A stretch of 64,000 nucleotides of DNA from JABGQS01 sp963674545 (GTDB taxonomy: Bacteria > Bacillota > Clostridia > Christensenellales > SZUA-584): positions 372,001 to 436,000 of the forward strand of contig CAXXFB010000001.1 of the NCBI GenBank assembly GCA_963674545.2. The letters run 5' to 3'. This document shows, piece by piece, positions 25,877 through 34,627 of this stretch (within the stretch, counting starts at the first letter, position 1; each line of letters begins with the position of its first letter). The position numbers and the translations under genes were made by a program. Under the pieces are notes generated by a model, which worked only from the letters and a program-made list of their open reading frames with translations, searched no databases and was not told where the DNA came from.

Positions 25877-26368
25877 TTAAAGTTCGTAAGGCTCTGATGC
25901 AAAAGTGACTATGTTACCGTCCTTGTTCCACACAGTGTCATTTGATATAAGTTCGAATTTGCTGCCGTATTCAGTATATACTGAATCTGACTGCTTACCG
26001 TATTCTGATGGAGCAATAGTTATGTAACCTGTTATAGAAGTAATATTTTTTGCCTTATATTCATTTGTCATTTCGAAAACAGCCTCAACTTTTCCATCTT
26101 CCGGCTGTGATACTTTTGCAGAACTAAGTTCCATTCCGCTTTGTGCAACTACTGATATATAGATAATAGTTCCTGTCATGAAACTCGTTTCACCGGATAC
26201 AGTAACCTTTGTTCCATCGACTTTTAACTGGCAGCTGCCGGTTATTTCTACTGTAGTTACTTCACCTGAAACTGTTGGTTTTGTTATTGCAGCGCTACCG
26301 CATGCAGCGAGAATCCCGATCAATATAATTACGCTGATAAGCACAGCAACGATTTTAACTTTTTTCAT
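25877..26368 (-). CDS. Putative lipoprotein of unknown function
   Basis: The 163-residue protein has a positively charged start, a hydrophobic stretch and a lipobox LAAC with the modifiable Cys at residue 23, so it is probably anchored to the outer face of the membrane. The remaining ~140 residues are beta-rich and contain GEVTTVEITGSCQLKVDGTKVTVSGE, suggesting an Ig-like or small beta-sandwich domain; I recognise no named family. It ends at a strong terminator and is not in an operon. The adjacent type IV pilus locus runs the other way and no link is shown. Confidence 0.75.
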   Translation of the reverse strand: MKKVKIVAVLISVIILIGILAACGSAAITKPTVSGEVTTVEITGSCQLKVDGTKVTVSGETSFMTGTIIYISVVAQSGMELSSAKVSQPEDGKVEAVFEMTNEYKAKNITSITGYITIAPSEYGKQSDSVYTEYGSKFELISNDTVWNKDGNIVTFASEPYEL

Positions 26369-26548
26369 ATCTTACCTCTTTTTTTATTACCTTTACTTAA
26401 AAAGGCTACTTTGAAAGTATACATAAAATTGCCCCTGCTGTAAAGACATAAACAAATTACATATTTATTCGTTAAAACCAAGTTTTATGTTTGGCGGCAG
26501 TCAAAATTGTTTATATTACAATAGGATTAATTATATAGGTGGTAAGGT

Positions 26549-28246
26549 ATGCCGATAAAAAGAAAATTTCTAGGCGAGCTTCTTGTAGAAGTTGGTATGA
26601 TAACCAATGAGCAGCTTGAAGAATGTCTGAAAATACAGGTTACATCAAAAGAAAGACTTGGTAAGATTCTTAAAAGTAAGGGTTATGTTACCGATCAACA
26701 GCTTATGGAGATTATGGAGTTCCAGCTTGGAGTTCCCATAGTTAATTTAGATTCGGTTAATTTGACCGGCGCATTGTCTAAATATATTCCTGAAACGCTT
26801 GCAAAAAAGCATAACTTCGTTCCTGTAAAGGCAAGCGACGGCAAGCTTTATCTTGCGATGAATGATCCGCTTGATTTTATCGCTATTGACGATGCTAAAA
26901 TGGTGTCCGGTCTTGAAGTCTTCCCAATGATAGCCCCGGAACAAGCTATCGAAGACGCAATAAGCAAGATATACGGCAACGAATATGCACAGAATGCTTT
27001 AAAAGAACTTGAAGAAGACTCCTCACTTCAGGAAGCTGCGATGAATCTTCAGCAGGTTAACACGAATATTTCTAACGCACCTATAGTCAGGCTGGTCAAC
27101 TCGATATTCGAGCAGGCTGTTAAATCAAAAGCAAGTGATATTCACATCGAGCCGGAGGAAAAAGAAGTAGGTGTGAGGATGAGGATAGACGGGCAGCTTA
27201 TAAGCGTACTAAAGATACCTAAGAACGCACAGTCTGCTATCATCACACGTATAAAAATAATCGCAAACATGGATATAGCTGAAAAGCGTATCCCGCAAGA
27301 CGGAAGATACAGACTTATAGTTTCCGGCAGAGAGATCGATGTACGTATTTCATCTCTGCCTACGGTTCATGGCGAGAAGATAGTTATGAGGCTTCTTGAC
27401 AAAAACAATTTTATGATAAGCAAAGAAAAACTTGGTTTCTCGAAAAAAAACACAGAGAAGTTCGAAATGCTTCTTAAAAATCCTCACGGTGTAATACTTG
27501 TTACCGGTCCAACCGGTAGCGGTAAGTCTACTACTCTTTATGCAATGCTAAGAGAACTGAACAAATCGACCGAAAACATTATCACCGTTGAAGACCCTGT
27601 TGAATATACAATGGCAGGAATCAACCAAGTGCAGGTCAATGCGAAAGCCGGGCTGGATTTTTCGACCGGTCTTCGCTCTATACTCCGTCAGGACCCAGAC
27701 ATAATAATGGTTGGTGAGATACGTGATCAGGAGACTGTTGACATCGCTATTCGAGCTGCTATAACCGGACATCTTGTTTTATCTACTATTCATACTAACG
27801 ATGCTCCAAGCACAATAACGAGACTTGTTGATATGGGTATCCCTTCATATATGCTGGCAGCAGCTCTTGTCGGAGTACTGTCGCAGCGGCTTGTAAAAAA
27901 GATATGCCCTCATTGCAAGGAAGAATATAAGCCTACAAAGTTTGAACTCAAAGCCGCCGGGCTTCCGACAAACTTCAGCAGGACTATATATCACGGTAAA
28001 GGCTGTTCATACTGCAACAACTCTGGATATAAAGGACGCCGTGCCGTGCATGAGATACTGGTCATAGACAGAGAAATACGTGACATGATGAGCAGGAACA
28101 TGAATGTTGACGATATACGTGAGTATGCGATCGATACACAGGGAATGCGCACTATCAGCGAAGAAGGAATCGAGCTTATGAAACAGGGTGTCACTACGAT
28201 CGATGAAGTTATACATACAGCATACAGTTATAAAGGAGGAGAATAA
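26549..28246 (+). CDS. pilB: PilB, type IV pilus assembly ATPase
   Basis: The 565-residue extension motor powers pilin polymerisation at the inner face of the membrane. An N-terminal GspE/PilB domain (residues ~5-150, GELLVEVGMITNEQLEE...) precedes the ATPase core with Walker A GPTGSGKSTT, Walker B/Asp box ILRQDPDIIMVGEIRD, His box STIHTNDA, and a tetracysteine zinc site (CPHC and CSYC). GGTGG with AAGG lies before the ATG. The gene opens the pilus locus and its stop overlaps the pilT start by one base (TAATG). Confidence 0.97.
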   Translation: MPIKRKFLGELLVEVGMITNEQLEECLKIQVTSKERLGKILKSKGYVTDQQLMEIMEFQLGVPIVNLDSVNLTGALSKYIPETLAKKHNFVPVKASDGKLYLAMNDPLDFIAIDDAKMVSGLEVFPMIAPEQAIEDAISKIYGNEYAQNALKELEEDSSLQEAAMNLQQVNTNISNAPIVRLVNSIFEQAVKSKASDIHIEPEEKEVGVRMRIDGQLISVLKIPKNAQSAIITRIKIIANMDIAEKRIPQDGRYRLIVSGREIDVRISSLPTVHGEKIVMRLLDKNNFMISKEKLGFSKKNTEKFEMLLKNPHGVILVTGPTGSGKSTTLYAMLRELNKSTENIITVEDPVEYTMAGINQVQVNAKAGLDFSTGLRSILRQDPDIIMVGEIRDQETVDIAIRAAITGHLVLSTIHTNDAPSTITRLVDMGIPSYMLAAALVGVLSQRLVKKICPHCKEEYKPTKFELKAAGLPTNFSRTIYHGKGCSYCNNSGYKGRRAVHEILVIDREIRDMMSRNMNVDDIREYAIDTQGMRTISEEGIELMKQGVTTIDEVIHTAYSYKGGE

Positions 28247-29292
28247 TGACACTTAGTGAGCTTTTGGAAAAAACAGCTGCCATCGGCGCTTCTGACCTGC
28301 ACATCACCGTCGGATTGCCGCCTATGGTGAGGGAAAGCGGAAAACTGAAGCCTCTTACGAACGTTAAAGTTACTCCTGCGGTTTCAAAGGAGTACGCACG
28401 TTCTATAACCAGCAATGAACAGTGGAATCAGCTTGTGCAGCATGGCGAATGTGACTTTTCGATATCTGTACCGGGAAAGTACAGGTATAGGGTCAACGCT
28501 TATAAGCAGAGGCAGAGTATTGCTATTGCCTTAAGGCATATCAACAGTTCTCCGCCTAATATAAACGAGCTTGGGCTGCCGCCTGTAGTTGGGACACTGT
28601 CGAACTACAATCGCGGGCTTGTGCTTGTAACGGGCCCGACAGGCAGTGGTAAATCTACTACACTGGCTGCGCTAATCAACTCGATCAACGAAACGAAAAA
28701 CAGGCATATAATCACACTGGAAGACCCGATAGAGTATCTGCATTCGCATAAAAAATGTATTGTGAACCAGCGTGAGATAGGCGTTGACTCTGAGAACTAT
28801 TCAATGGCTCTTCGTGCTGCGCTTCGTCAGGACCCGGACATCATACTTGTTGGAGAGATGCGTGACCTTGAGACGATAGGAATAGCACTGACTGCTGCTG
28901 AAACCGGCCATCTTGTGCTCTCTACGCTCCATACGACAGGAGCGCCAAAAACTATAGACCGTGTTATAGACGTATTTCCTCCTTACCAGCAGCCGCAGAT
29001 AAGGATGCAGCTTTCTATGACACTGGTAGGTATTTTGTCTCAGCAGCTTATAGTAGGAACAGACGGAAAACGTGTATGTGCCGTTGAAGCTCTTCTTGCA
29101 ACCTCCGCTATAAGGAACCTTATACGTGAGAACAAAGTCCATCAGATTGCAAGCGCTATGCAGTCCTCTGCATCTTCGGGGATGATACTTATGGATGATT
29201 CTCTGGCAGAACTTTACAGAGCTGAAAAAATTTCAAGAGAAACTGCAATAGCATATGCTATTGATAAAAATTATATACAATCGTTGATATAA
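28246..29292 (+). CDS. pilT: PilT, type IV pilus retraction ATPase
   Basis: The 348-residue protein has the PilT features: a short N-terminal PAS-like domain with SDLHITVG, Walker A GPTGSGKSTT, ALRQDPDIILVGEMRD, STLHTTGAPKTIDRVIDVFPP, and the C-terminal AIRNLIRE motif diagnostic for retraction motors. No zinc site is present, unlike PilB. Its presence indicates retractile pili (twitching, DNA uptake or surface sensing). It is translationally coupled to pilB. Confidence 0.96.
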   Translation: MTLSELLEKTAAIGASDLHITVGLPPMVRESGKLKPLTNVKVTPAVSKEYARSITSNEQWNQLVQHGECDFSISVPGKYRYRVNAYKQRQSIAIALRHINSSPPNINELGLPPVVGTLSNYNRGLVLVTGPTGSGKSTTLAALINSINETKNRHIITLEDPIEYLHSHKKCIVNQREIGVDSENYSMALRAALRQDPDIILVGEMRDLETIGIALTAAETGHLVLSTLHTTGAPKTIDRVIDVFPPYQQPQIRMQLSMTLVGILSQQLIVGTDGKRVCAVEALLATSAIRNLIRENKVHQIASAMQSSASSGMILMDDSLAELYRAEKISRETAIAYAIDKNYIQSLI

Positions 29293-29302
29293 ACGAAACG
29301 AG

Positions 29303-30520
29303 GTGATCGGTATCAAATATTTATACAGAGCAGCAAATAAAACCGGGCAGACTGTCGAAGGGATTATTGAGGCCAACAGTGAAAAGGGTGTTGTAGGAAT
29401 ACTGAGAAACAAATCTCTATTCCTGCTTGAGCTTACAGAAGTCAAGCAAAAAAATCCGCTTGACATTACTATTGGAAGTAAAAAAATACCTAAGAAAGTG
29501 CTTATGGTTTTCTGTACTCAGTTTGCAAGCATATTAAAAGCCGGAGTTCCTCTGGTGCAGGCAATACAGATTATGAACGACCAGATCGAGGACAAGAAAC
29601 TAAAGCTTATCATGCAGGCTGTGCATGACGAACTCCAACAGGGAAGAGGCCTTGCTGAATCGTTTGCGGTGCATGAAAAATCGCTTCCTCTCATTATGAT
29701 AAAAATGATAGAAGCAGGAGAAATCAGTGGTACGCTTGACCTCTCTTTACGACGGCTTGCAACACATTTCGAAAAGGACGTTGCTATTAACAAGAAAGTA
29801 AAATCAGCTATGCGTTATCCTTTGATTGTCGGTATTACTGCAGTACTAGTAGTTATACTGATGGTGCTTTTTGTCCTTCCCGGATTCATGGGATTCTTTG
29901 AACAGGCAACCATGGAGCTTCCTCTGCCTACGAGGATTCTTTTGGGTCTTAGTGACCTTATTAAAACAAAATGGATGTTCCTTTTGGGTGGCGGTATCGG
30001 AATAGTACTGCTTGTCAGATATTATCTTAATTCTAAAAGCGGCAGATTGAAATGGGATTCATTTAAATTAAGAGCTCCTGTTATAGGAAAATCTGTTGTA
30101 CGGATACTGGCGGCAAGATTCTCAAGGACTATGGCTACACTAACAAGCACAGGTATATCTCTTACACAGGCGCTGACTATGTCTTCTCAGGTGGTCGGCA
30201 ATAGGCTGGCGGAGATACGATTAGTTGAAGCAGAAGAAAAAATACGCGAAGGAAAGTCGCTCTATCAATCTATCACTGAAATGCAGCTCTTCCCCCCCAT
30301 GACGTCTCATATGACTAAAATCGGTGAAGAGTCCGGCATGCTCGACGAGATGCTTGAAAAGTCTGCAGAGTATTTTGAGGAAGAAGCTGACACAGCCATT
30401 ACAAAGCTTACGTCTCTGCTGCAACCGATCATGCTTATATTCGTGGCAATAATCGTTATTATGGTTATTTTAGCGATTATGTTGCCCATGTTCCAGATGT
30501 ATTCAGCAATGGGATCGTGA
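29303..30520 (+). CDS. pilC: PilC, type IV pilus inner-membrane platform protein
   Basis: The 405-residue protein is of the GspF/PilC family: two repeated T2SSF helical domains (~75-195 and ~275-400) separated by membrane segments. Typical sequence FCTQFASILKAGVPLVQAI and GEISGTLDLSLRRLA mark the first, and FSRTMATLTSTGISLTQAL and GEESGMLDEML the second. It contacts the PilB/PilT motors. The likely start is GTG 29303; no ATG is available and the ribosome binding site (ACGAG) is weak, so the exact start is uncertain. It closes the first part of the locus before pilA. Confidence 0.95.
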   Translation: MIGIKYLYRAANKTGQTVEGIIEANSEKGVVGILRNKSLFLLELTEVKQKNPLDITIGSKKIPKKVLMVFCTQFASILKAGVPLVQAIQIMNDQIEDKKLKLIMQAVHDELQQGRGLAESFAVHEKSLPLIMIKMIEAGEISGTLDLSLRRLATHFEKDVAINKKVKSAMRYPLIVGITAVLVVILMVLFVLPGFMGFFEQATMELPLPTRILLGLSDLIKTKWMFLLGGGIGIVLLVRYYLNSKSGRLKWDSFKLRAPVIGKSVVRILAARFSRTMATLTSTGISLTQALTMSSQVVGNRLAEIRLVEAEEKIREGKSLYQSITEMQLFPPMTSHMTKIGEESGMLDEMLEKSAEYFEEEADTAITKLTSLLQPIMLIFVAIIVIMVILAIMLPMFQMYSAMGS

Positions 30521-30540
30521 AATAAAAAAAATAAAAATTT

Positions 30541-30569
30541 TTGTTTCAAACAAAAAAATACGTTTATAT
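30541..30569 (+). promoter_or_regulatory. Probable promoter of the major pilin gene
   Basis: TTGTTT (30541-30546) is followed after 17 bases by TTATAT (30564-30569), within ACGTTTATATATA. The same -35 hexamer, spacing and 13-base block are found before pilD. The leader would be about 40 bases. Confidence 0.5.
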
Positions 30570-30616
30570 ATAAGACATCAATCTTAAATTTATTATAATA
30601 AAGGGAGATAACAAAG

Positions 30617-30970
30617 ATGATGAAAATGTTTAGAAAGAACAAAAAAGGTTTTACGCTTATTGAGCTGATAGTTGTTGTTGCTATACTTGGTATACTCGCC
30701 GCAGTTGCGATCCCCAGCTTCATTGGCATAAGCGATAAAGCAGAAAAATCTGTAATGCTTGCAGATGCTACTAGTATCGCTACTGCTATAAATGCATACA
30801 ACACTCTTGAACCGTCAAACCAAGTTGCTGATAGTGCCGCACTTGCAGATGCTAAAGCTCTTGTAGGAGATCTGTGGCCAATTAATCTTAAAGACGAGAC
30901 AACGGCTTATAGTTGGGTTACTATCTCCGGCGGCGTTGCAACAGCTGCGGAACCGGTACCAGCTACCTAA
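30617..30970 (+). CDS. pilA: Major type IV pilin (PilA-like)
   Basis: The 117-residue prepilin has a short charged leader ending KKG at residue 11, then the canonical processing site and methylated Phe, FTLIE, with Glu at mature position 5, and a ~25-residue hydrophobic helix. The mature protein is about 106 residues and lacks the C-terminal disulfide pair of Gram-negative pilins, as in clostridial pilins. AGGGAG precedes a double ATG; 30617 or 30620 may be used. Its own promoter and a strong terminator suggest higher expression than the flanking assembly genes. Confidence 0.95.
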   Translation: MMKMFRKNKKGFTLIELIVVVAILGILAAVAIPSFIGISDKAEKSVMLADATSIATAINAYNTLEPSNQVADSAALADAKALVGDLWPINLKDETTAYSWVTISGGVATAAEPVPAT

Positions 30971-31007
30971 TTTATCTGACAATATTATCAATACATCATG
31001 AAACTAA

Positions 31008-31035
31008 AAAAGCCGTGCCGAGAGGTGCGGCTTTT
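31008..31035 (+). terminator. Intrinsic terminator after pilA
   Basis: AAAAGCCG (31008-31015) pairs with CGGCTTTT (31028-31035), extended inside by TGCC/GGTG with two G-U pairs and a GAGA tetraloop. It separates the pilin from the pilD operon. Confidence 0.8.
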
Positions 31036-31105
31036 AAGTTACCCTTTAAATTTTATTTTTTATATCTATGATTTTTTTCATCTGACTGTCAAACTGTAAA
31101 TAAAT

Positions 31106-31134
31106 TTGTTTAAACTGCTAAAAAACGTTTATAT
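31106..31134 (+). promoter_or_regulatory. Probable promoter of the pilD-pilO operon
   Basis: TTGTTT (31106-31111), 17 bases, then TTATAT (31129-31134) inside ACGTTTATATATA, the same arrangement as before pilA. The predicted start is about 25 bases upstream of the pilD ATG. Confidence 0.5.
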
Positions 31135-31164
31135 ATATTTAATGAAAACTTTAAGGAAAACAGC

Positions 31165-31950
31165 ATGGAAATATTGATAATGGTTTTTATATTCCTTTTT
31201 GGGATAATTATTGGCAGCTTTTTGAACGTTTGTATATACAGGATACCCAAAGAAGAATCGCTCGCAGCGAGCGGATCTGCGTGTCAGAGCTGCGGAGCAA
31301 AGCTGACAGTTATTGATTTGATACCGGTGCTCAGCTATATTGCTCTTGGCGGAAAGTGCAGACACTGCAAAGCAAAAATATCACCGCAGTATCCGATAAT
31401 AGAAACCCTGACCGGCATTGTATTCCTGCTATTGTACTTTAAGTATGGGATGTCTTGGGTAACACTAGTATACGCAGCACTTGCTGCCCTGCTTATAGTA
31501 ATTACTCTAATAGATTACCGACATATGATAATACCCAACGGACTGGTAATCGCAGGACTAGTTGTCGGAGCAGCACAGCTGGCAGCTGCAATATTCACAA
31601 AGGGAATATTCGAAGGCTGGCCGGTATATGCAATAGGCTTTTTAGCAGGCGGCCTTCCTCTATTCATAATAGCTGCTTTTTGCACTTATGTGTTAAAAAA
31701 AGATGCTATAGGCGGAGGCGACATAAAACTAATGGCGTTCGCCGGGTTGATACTCGGCTGGAAGTTGATAATACCGGCTTACTTTATCGGGATAGTGATT
31801 GGAGCTGTAGCCAGCATAATATTAATGGCTACCGGAAAGAAAAAACGTGGAGACGAGATACCATTCGGACCGTTTCTCTGCCTGGGGATTGCAGTTAGCA
31901 TGTTCTTTGGCACAGAGATAATAAACTGGTATATAGGAATGATAGTATGA
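31165..31950 (+). CDS. pilD: PilD, prepilin peptidase/N-methyltransferase
   Basis: The 261-residue membrane enzyme cleaves prepilin leaders after Gly and methylates the new N-terminus. It has the type-4 prepilin peptidase cytoplasmic zinc domain with two CxxC pairs (CQSCGAK, CRHCKAK), about eight membrane helices, the first catalytic Asp in LIDYRHMIIPN and the second in GGGDIKLMA. The expected substrates (pilA and the two FTLLE/FGLLE minor pilins) are encoded alongside. AAGGAA precedes the ATG. The next gene overlaps its end by four bases. Confidence 0.97.
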   Translation: MEILIMVFIFLFGIIIGSFLNVCIYRIPKEESLAASGSACQSCGAKLTVIDLIPVLSYIALGGKCRHCKAKISPQYPIIETLTGIVFLLLYFKYGMSWVTLVYAALAALLIVITLIDYRHMIIPNGLVIAGLVVGAAQLAAAIFTKGIFEGWPVYAIGFLAGGLPLFIIAAFCTYVLKKDAIGGGDIKLMAFAGLILGWKLIIPAYFIGIVIGAVASIILMATGKKKRGDEIPFGPFLCLGIAVSMFFGTEIINWYIGMIV

Positions 31951-32687
31951 GAAAAATATTTAGCAAAAAAGGATTCGGCCTTTTGGAAACGGTAATTGCT
32001 ATCGCAATACTTGCCGCTGTTGCCCTTCCCCTGCTAAGCCTTTTTGTACAGTCAGCAAAGACAGATGAAAAAGCAAGGGCTGTGCTTAACGCTAACTATA
32101 TATGCCAGAACTACACAGAGAAACTTGAAACTCTGACATATGGGGAAGCACTGGCAAACGCACCGAACCGTCAGCTTATTGATAACTATTATCTTACAGC
32201 AAGAATTCAGCCTTATGGTTCTGTTGCGAATGAGTCGGGAACGCAAAGCTCTTATTCACATATTATCTTATACAGCAACGGTAACATGCTGGCGGTCATG
32301 CCGGACGGAAAGTGGGCAACATTCAGCAGTGTACCAAGCGATATTACATACGGAACTGTTGGAACAAGCTATAATTTTACAGCCGGTTCTACTTCTATCA
32401 GCGGATCGCTTGAACATTCAAACTGTGTGATAACGGTAAATGCTATGCAACAGACGAATGCAGTAAGCTTAAACATAGGCGCCGAATCAAATTATAAAAC
32501 TGTGCTGTACTGCCAGTCTTATTACACTGAAGACTATAGTCTAACGGGAGACTATGAAGTAATTGAGGACCTTCTGACTCAGGATAATTCACTTGTGCAC
32601 ATTTCAACTTATGTCTATGAAGATTCTCTCACCAGCGACGTGATAACCAGTGTTGAGAGCTATATCACATTGAAGAACTGGGAGTGA
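31947..32687 (+). CDS. Minor pilin / pseudopilin, PilV-like
   Basis: The 246-residue protein has a type III prepilin leader, KKG cleaved before FGLLE with Glu at mature position 5 and a hydrophobic helix ending near residue 33. The rest is beta-rich with an ISTYVYEDSLTSD-type C-terminal part. Size and position suggest an initiation-complex minor pilin resembling PilV/GspI. It overlaps pilD by 4 bases and is followed 4 bases later by the next minor pilin. Confidence 0.85.
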   Translation: MRKIFSKKGFGLLETVIAIAILAAVALPLLSLFVQSAKTDEKARAVLNANYICQNYTEKLETLTYGEALANAPNRQLIDNYYLTARIQPYGSVANESGTQSSYSHIILYSNGNMLAVMPDGKWATFSSVPSDITYGTVGTSYNFTAGSTSISGSLEHSNCVITVNAMQQTNAVSLNIGAESNYKTVLYCQSYYTEDYSLTGDYEVIEDLLTQDNSLVHISTYVYEDSLTSDVITSVESYITLKNWE

Positions 32688-32691
32688 TGAT

Positions 32692-33093
32692 ATGAAAAGA
32701 AAGAAAGGCTTTACGCTTCTTGAAATTATAATAACACTAGGTATTCTTAGCGTTGTCGGTCTTATGGCTTTCACTTTGTTTGGGCAAGGGTTTAATCTCT
32801 ACAGAGCAGAAACAGAATCTGCAGACCTTCAAGACGAAATGCGTCTTGTGCTCTCTGATATAACAAACAAAGTAAGATTAACTGATGAAGAAGATATCAG
32901 CGCAGCGACTAATCAGCTTACAGTAGATACCTATGTTTATTCCCTTGATGGAAACAGGTTGGTTAGAAACACTTCTGAACTCGCTTCAAATATTGCTGTA
33001 TTTGATGTAAGCCTGACTGACGGGCTCTTGGAAATAAGGCTGCAAAATATTAAAGGTACACAGATCAGCACATCGATCTATTTATCTGACTAA
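32692..33093 (+). CDS. Minor pilin / pseudopilin, PilW/GspJ-like
   Basis: This 133-residue prepilin has KKG before FTLLE, with Glu at mature position 5, and a hydrophobic segment of about 20 residues. A pattern with FGQGFNLYRAETESADLQDEMRLVLSDI resembles PilW and GspJ N-terminal helices. It is shorter than Gram-negative PilW. It probably joins the other minor pilins in the priming complex at the pilus tip. Confidence 0.82.
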   Translation: MKRKKGFTLLEIIITLGILSVVGLMAFTLFGQGFNLYRAETESADLQDEMRLVLSDITNKVRLTDEEDISAATNQLTVDTYVYSLDGNRLVRNTSELASNIAVFDVSLTDGLLEIRLQNIKGTQISTSIYLSD

Positions 33094-33110
33094 GAAAGTT
33101 TGTGATAATT

Positions 33111-34580
33111 ATGATGAAATTAAGCAGAATAATTAAAAACAAAAAAGGTTCATCTATTCTTTATGTTGTTTTGATAATGGTCGGACTTGCAATGCTTGGT
33201 ATTGCTGTGTCTTCAATGAGCCTTGGAACTATGCAGAAAAATGCCGCTGACCTTTCTAACAATGAGGCTTATTACGCTTCTACTTCTGGTATTAACAGCG
33301 CAGTTGACCACTTAAAACATGAGGTCATCCGTTATTATAAACAGATGGCGGAAGCTAATGGAACCGATTATAGTTTTTTATATAACAATTTCTTTACCGG
33401 CATAAACAGCAATTCACAGACAAAATTTCTGGAACCGGATATAGATGGAGTGGAGACTCAGACGGTGTTCTATACAGGCAACTTTGATAGTCAGGAAAAT
33501 ATCTGCGAATTTAGAATACAGTGTGTTTCTAAGATGCCGGACGGTGCAACTTATCAGGTGAATGCAAATGTATTTGTTAAAAGGCTTGATATAAAAGCGC
33601 CGGGCTCCGGAGAGTTCAAACTTATTGATAATGCCGCTCTTATTTCCGGCGACTTGCTCCACATCCCGAAAAACTCCGGGTTTACTGTCAATGGCGGCGA
33701 TGTTATAGTCAGTGAACTAACATTCGACTCCAGCTGGGTTCCCTTTACTATAAATGACGGTACCCTCGAATATGATCCTAACATAGGTGAAAGCGTTAAA
33801 AACATTCTCAACTACCAGTCATACAGCGATCCGGTTATTACCAGCCCCAACGGGTTTGCCAACGTTGATACCAGTTACAACTGGGGCACTATACCGGCCT
33901 CACCGGTCAGTATAGTTTCGACGCCGGGAAGCGATATTCAAGTTCATAGTTGCACGATAACTGATGGAGTAATATACAGCGGCGGAGACTTACATATGAA
34001 TAACGGCACCTATACTGTAGATCTTTATGCTGACGGCGATATACATATCAACAACTGCACCATCAACGGTGACATCTACTGCAGAGGCATATTCTATGGA
34101 GAAAATGCAGTTATAAACGGCAGCGTAGTAAGCGAGACACAGGTTGACTGGCATAACGGAGCTATGAACGGAAGTGTTTATGGTGATAACAGTGTTGATA
34201 TACAGGATGCATCTGGTATAGGCGACGTTATATCTAACGGACCAGTTTACATCAAGCGAGCCGGTATAAACGGAGGACTTGTCTTCTCCCCCACCTATAT
34301 AGAAGTTGGTGACTGCAACATAAAAGCTGTTCTTTATTCTTGCGGCGATATTGAAGTAAATAAGAGTTTTCAGATCAATGGAGCTGTTATAGCAAAGAAA
34401 AGTGTATATTACGATAAGAAAAACATATGGTTTACGGTGAATTACAGTCCGCAGATAATAGAATCAATTATGGAAGACACCGATCTTAGCTATTTCCAGC
34501 CTGAAAGCGGAGAGGCTCAGAGCTTAGACTCAAGCGTTTTTGTCTCCGAAGAAATCACAACTGTAGGAAGAATAAAATAG
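33111..34580 (+). CDS. PilX-like protein with a repeat-rich (beta-helix/bactofilin-like) C-terminal half, copy 1
   Basis: The 489-residue protein begins with a basic leader and KKG followed by SSILYVVLIM, a hydrophobic prepilin-like helix that lacks the usual Glu5. The adjoining NNEAYYASTSGINSAVDHL resembles the PilX N-terminal motif in which NxAYYxAExG is conserved. From about residue 225 the sequence has short strands of the type ADGDIHINNCTINGDIYCRG, suggesting a stacked beta-solenoid. I prefer ATG 33111 over GTG 33102; both have weak ribosome binding sites. The following gene is a tandem paralogue. Function is inferred as a large minor pilin or adhesin on the pilus. Confidence 0.75.
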   Translation: MMKLSRIIKNKKGSSILYVVLIMVGLAMLGIAVSSMSLGTMQKNAADLSNNEAYYASTSGINSAVDHLKHEVIRYYKQMAEANGTDYSFLYNNFFTGINSNSQTKFLEPDIDGVETQTVFYTGNFDSQENICEFRIQCVSKMPDGATYQVNANVFVKRLDIKAPGSGEFKLIDNAALISGDLLHIPKNSGFTVNGGDVIVSELTFDSSWVPFTINDGTLEYDPNIGESVKNILNYQSYSDPVITSPNGFANVDTSYNWGTIPASPVSIVSTPGSDIQVHSCTITDGVIYSGGDLHMNNGTYTVDLYADGDIHINNCTINGDIYCRGIFYGENAVINGSVVSETQVDWHNGAMNGSVYGDNSVDIQDASGIGDVISNGPVYIKRAGINGGLVFSPTYIEVGDCNIKAVLYSCGDIEVNKSFQINGAVIAKKSVYYDKKNIWFTVNYSPQIIESIMEDTDLSYFQPESGEAQSLDSSVFVSEEITTVGRIK

Positions 34581-34627
34581 ATATAAAATACTCGTGATTG
34601 CTAGTAAAAATAGTGAGGATGAGAAAT

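Noticed and set aside
26507..26536. A third copy of the TTGTTT/TTATAT promoter before pilB
   Set aside because: The spacing is 18 and the transcript would begin after the ribosome binding site, so it cannot be the functional promoter as drawn.
26368..26549. A c-di-GMP riboswitch before pilB
   Set aside because: The 180-base gap lacks the conserved core of either known c-di-GMP class; only a weak promoter region is seen.
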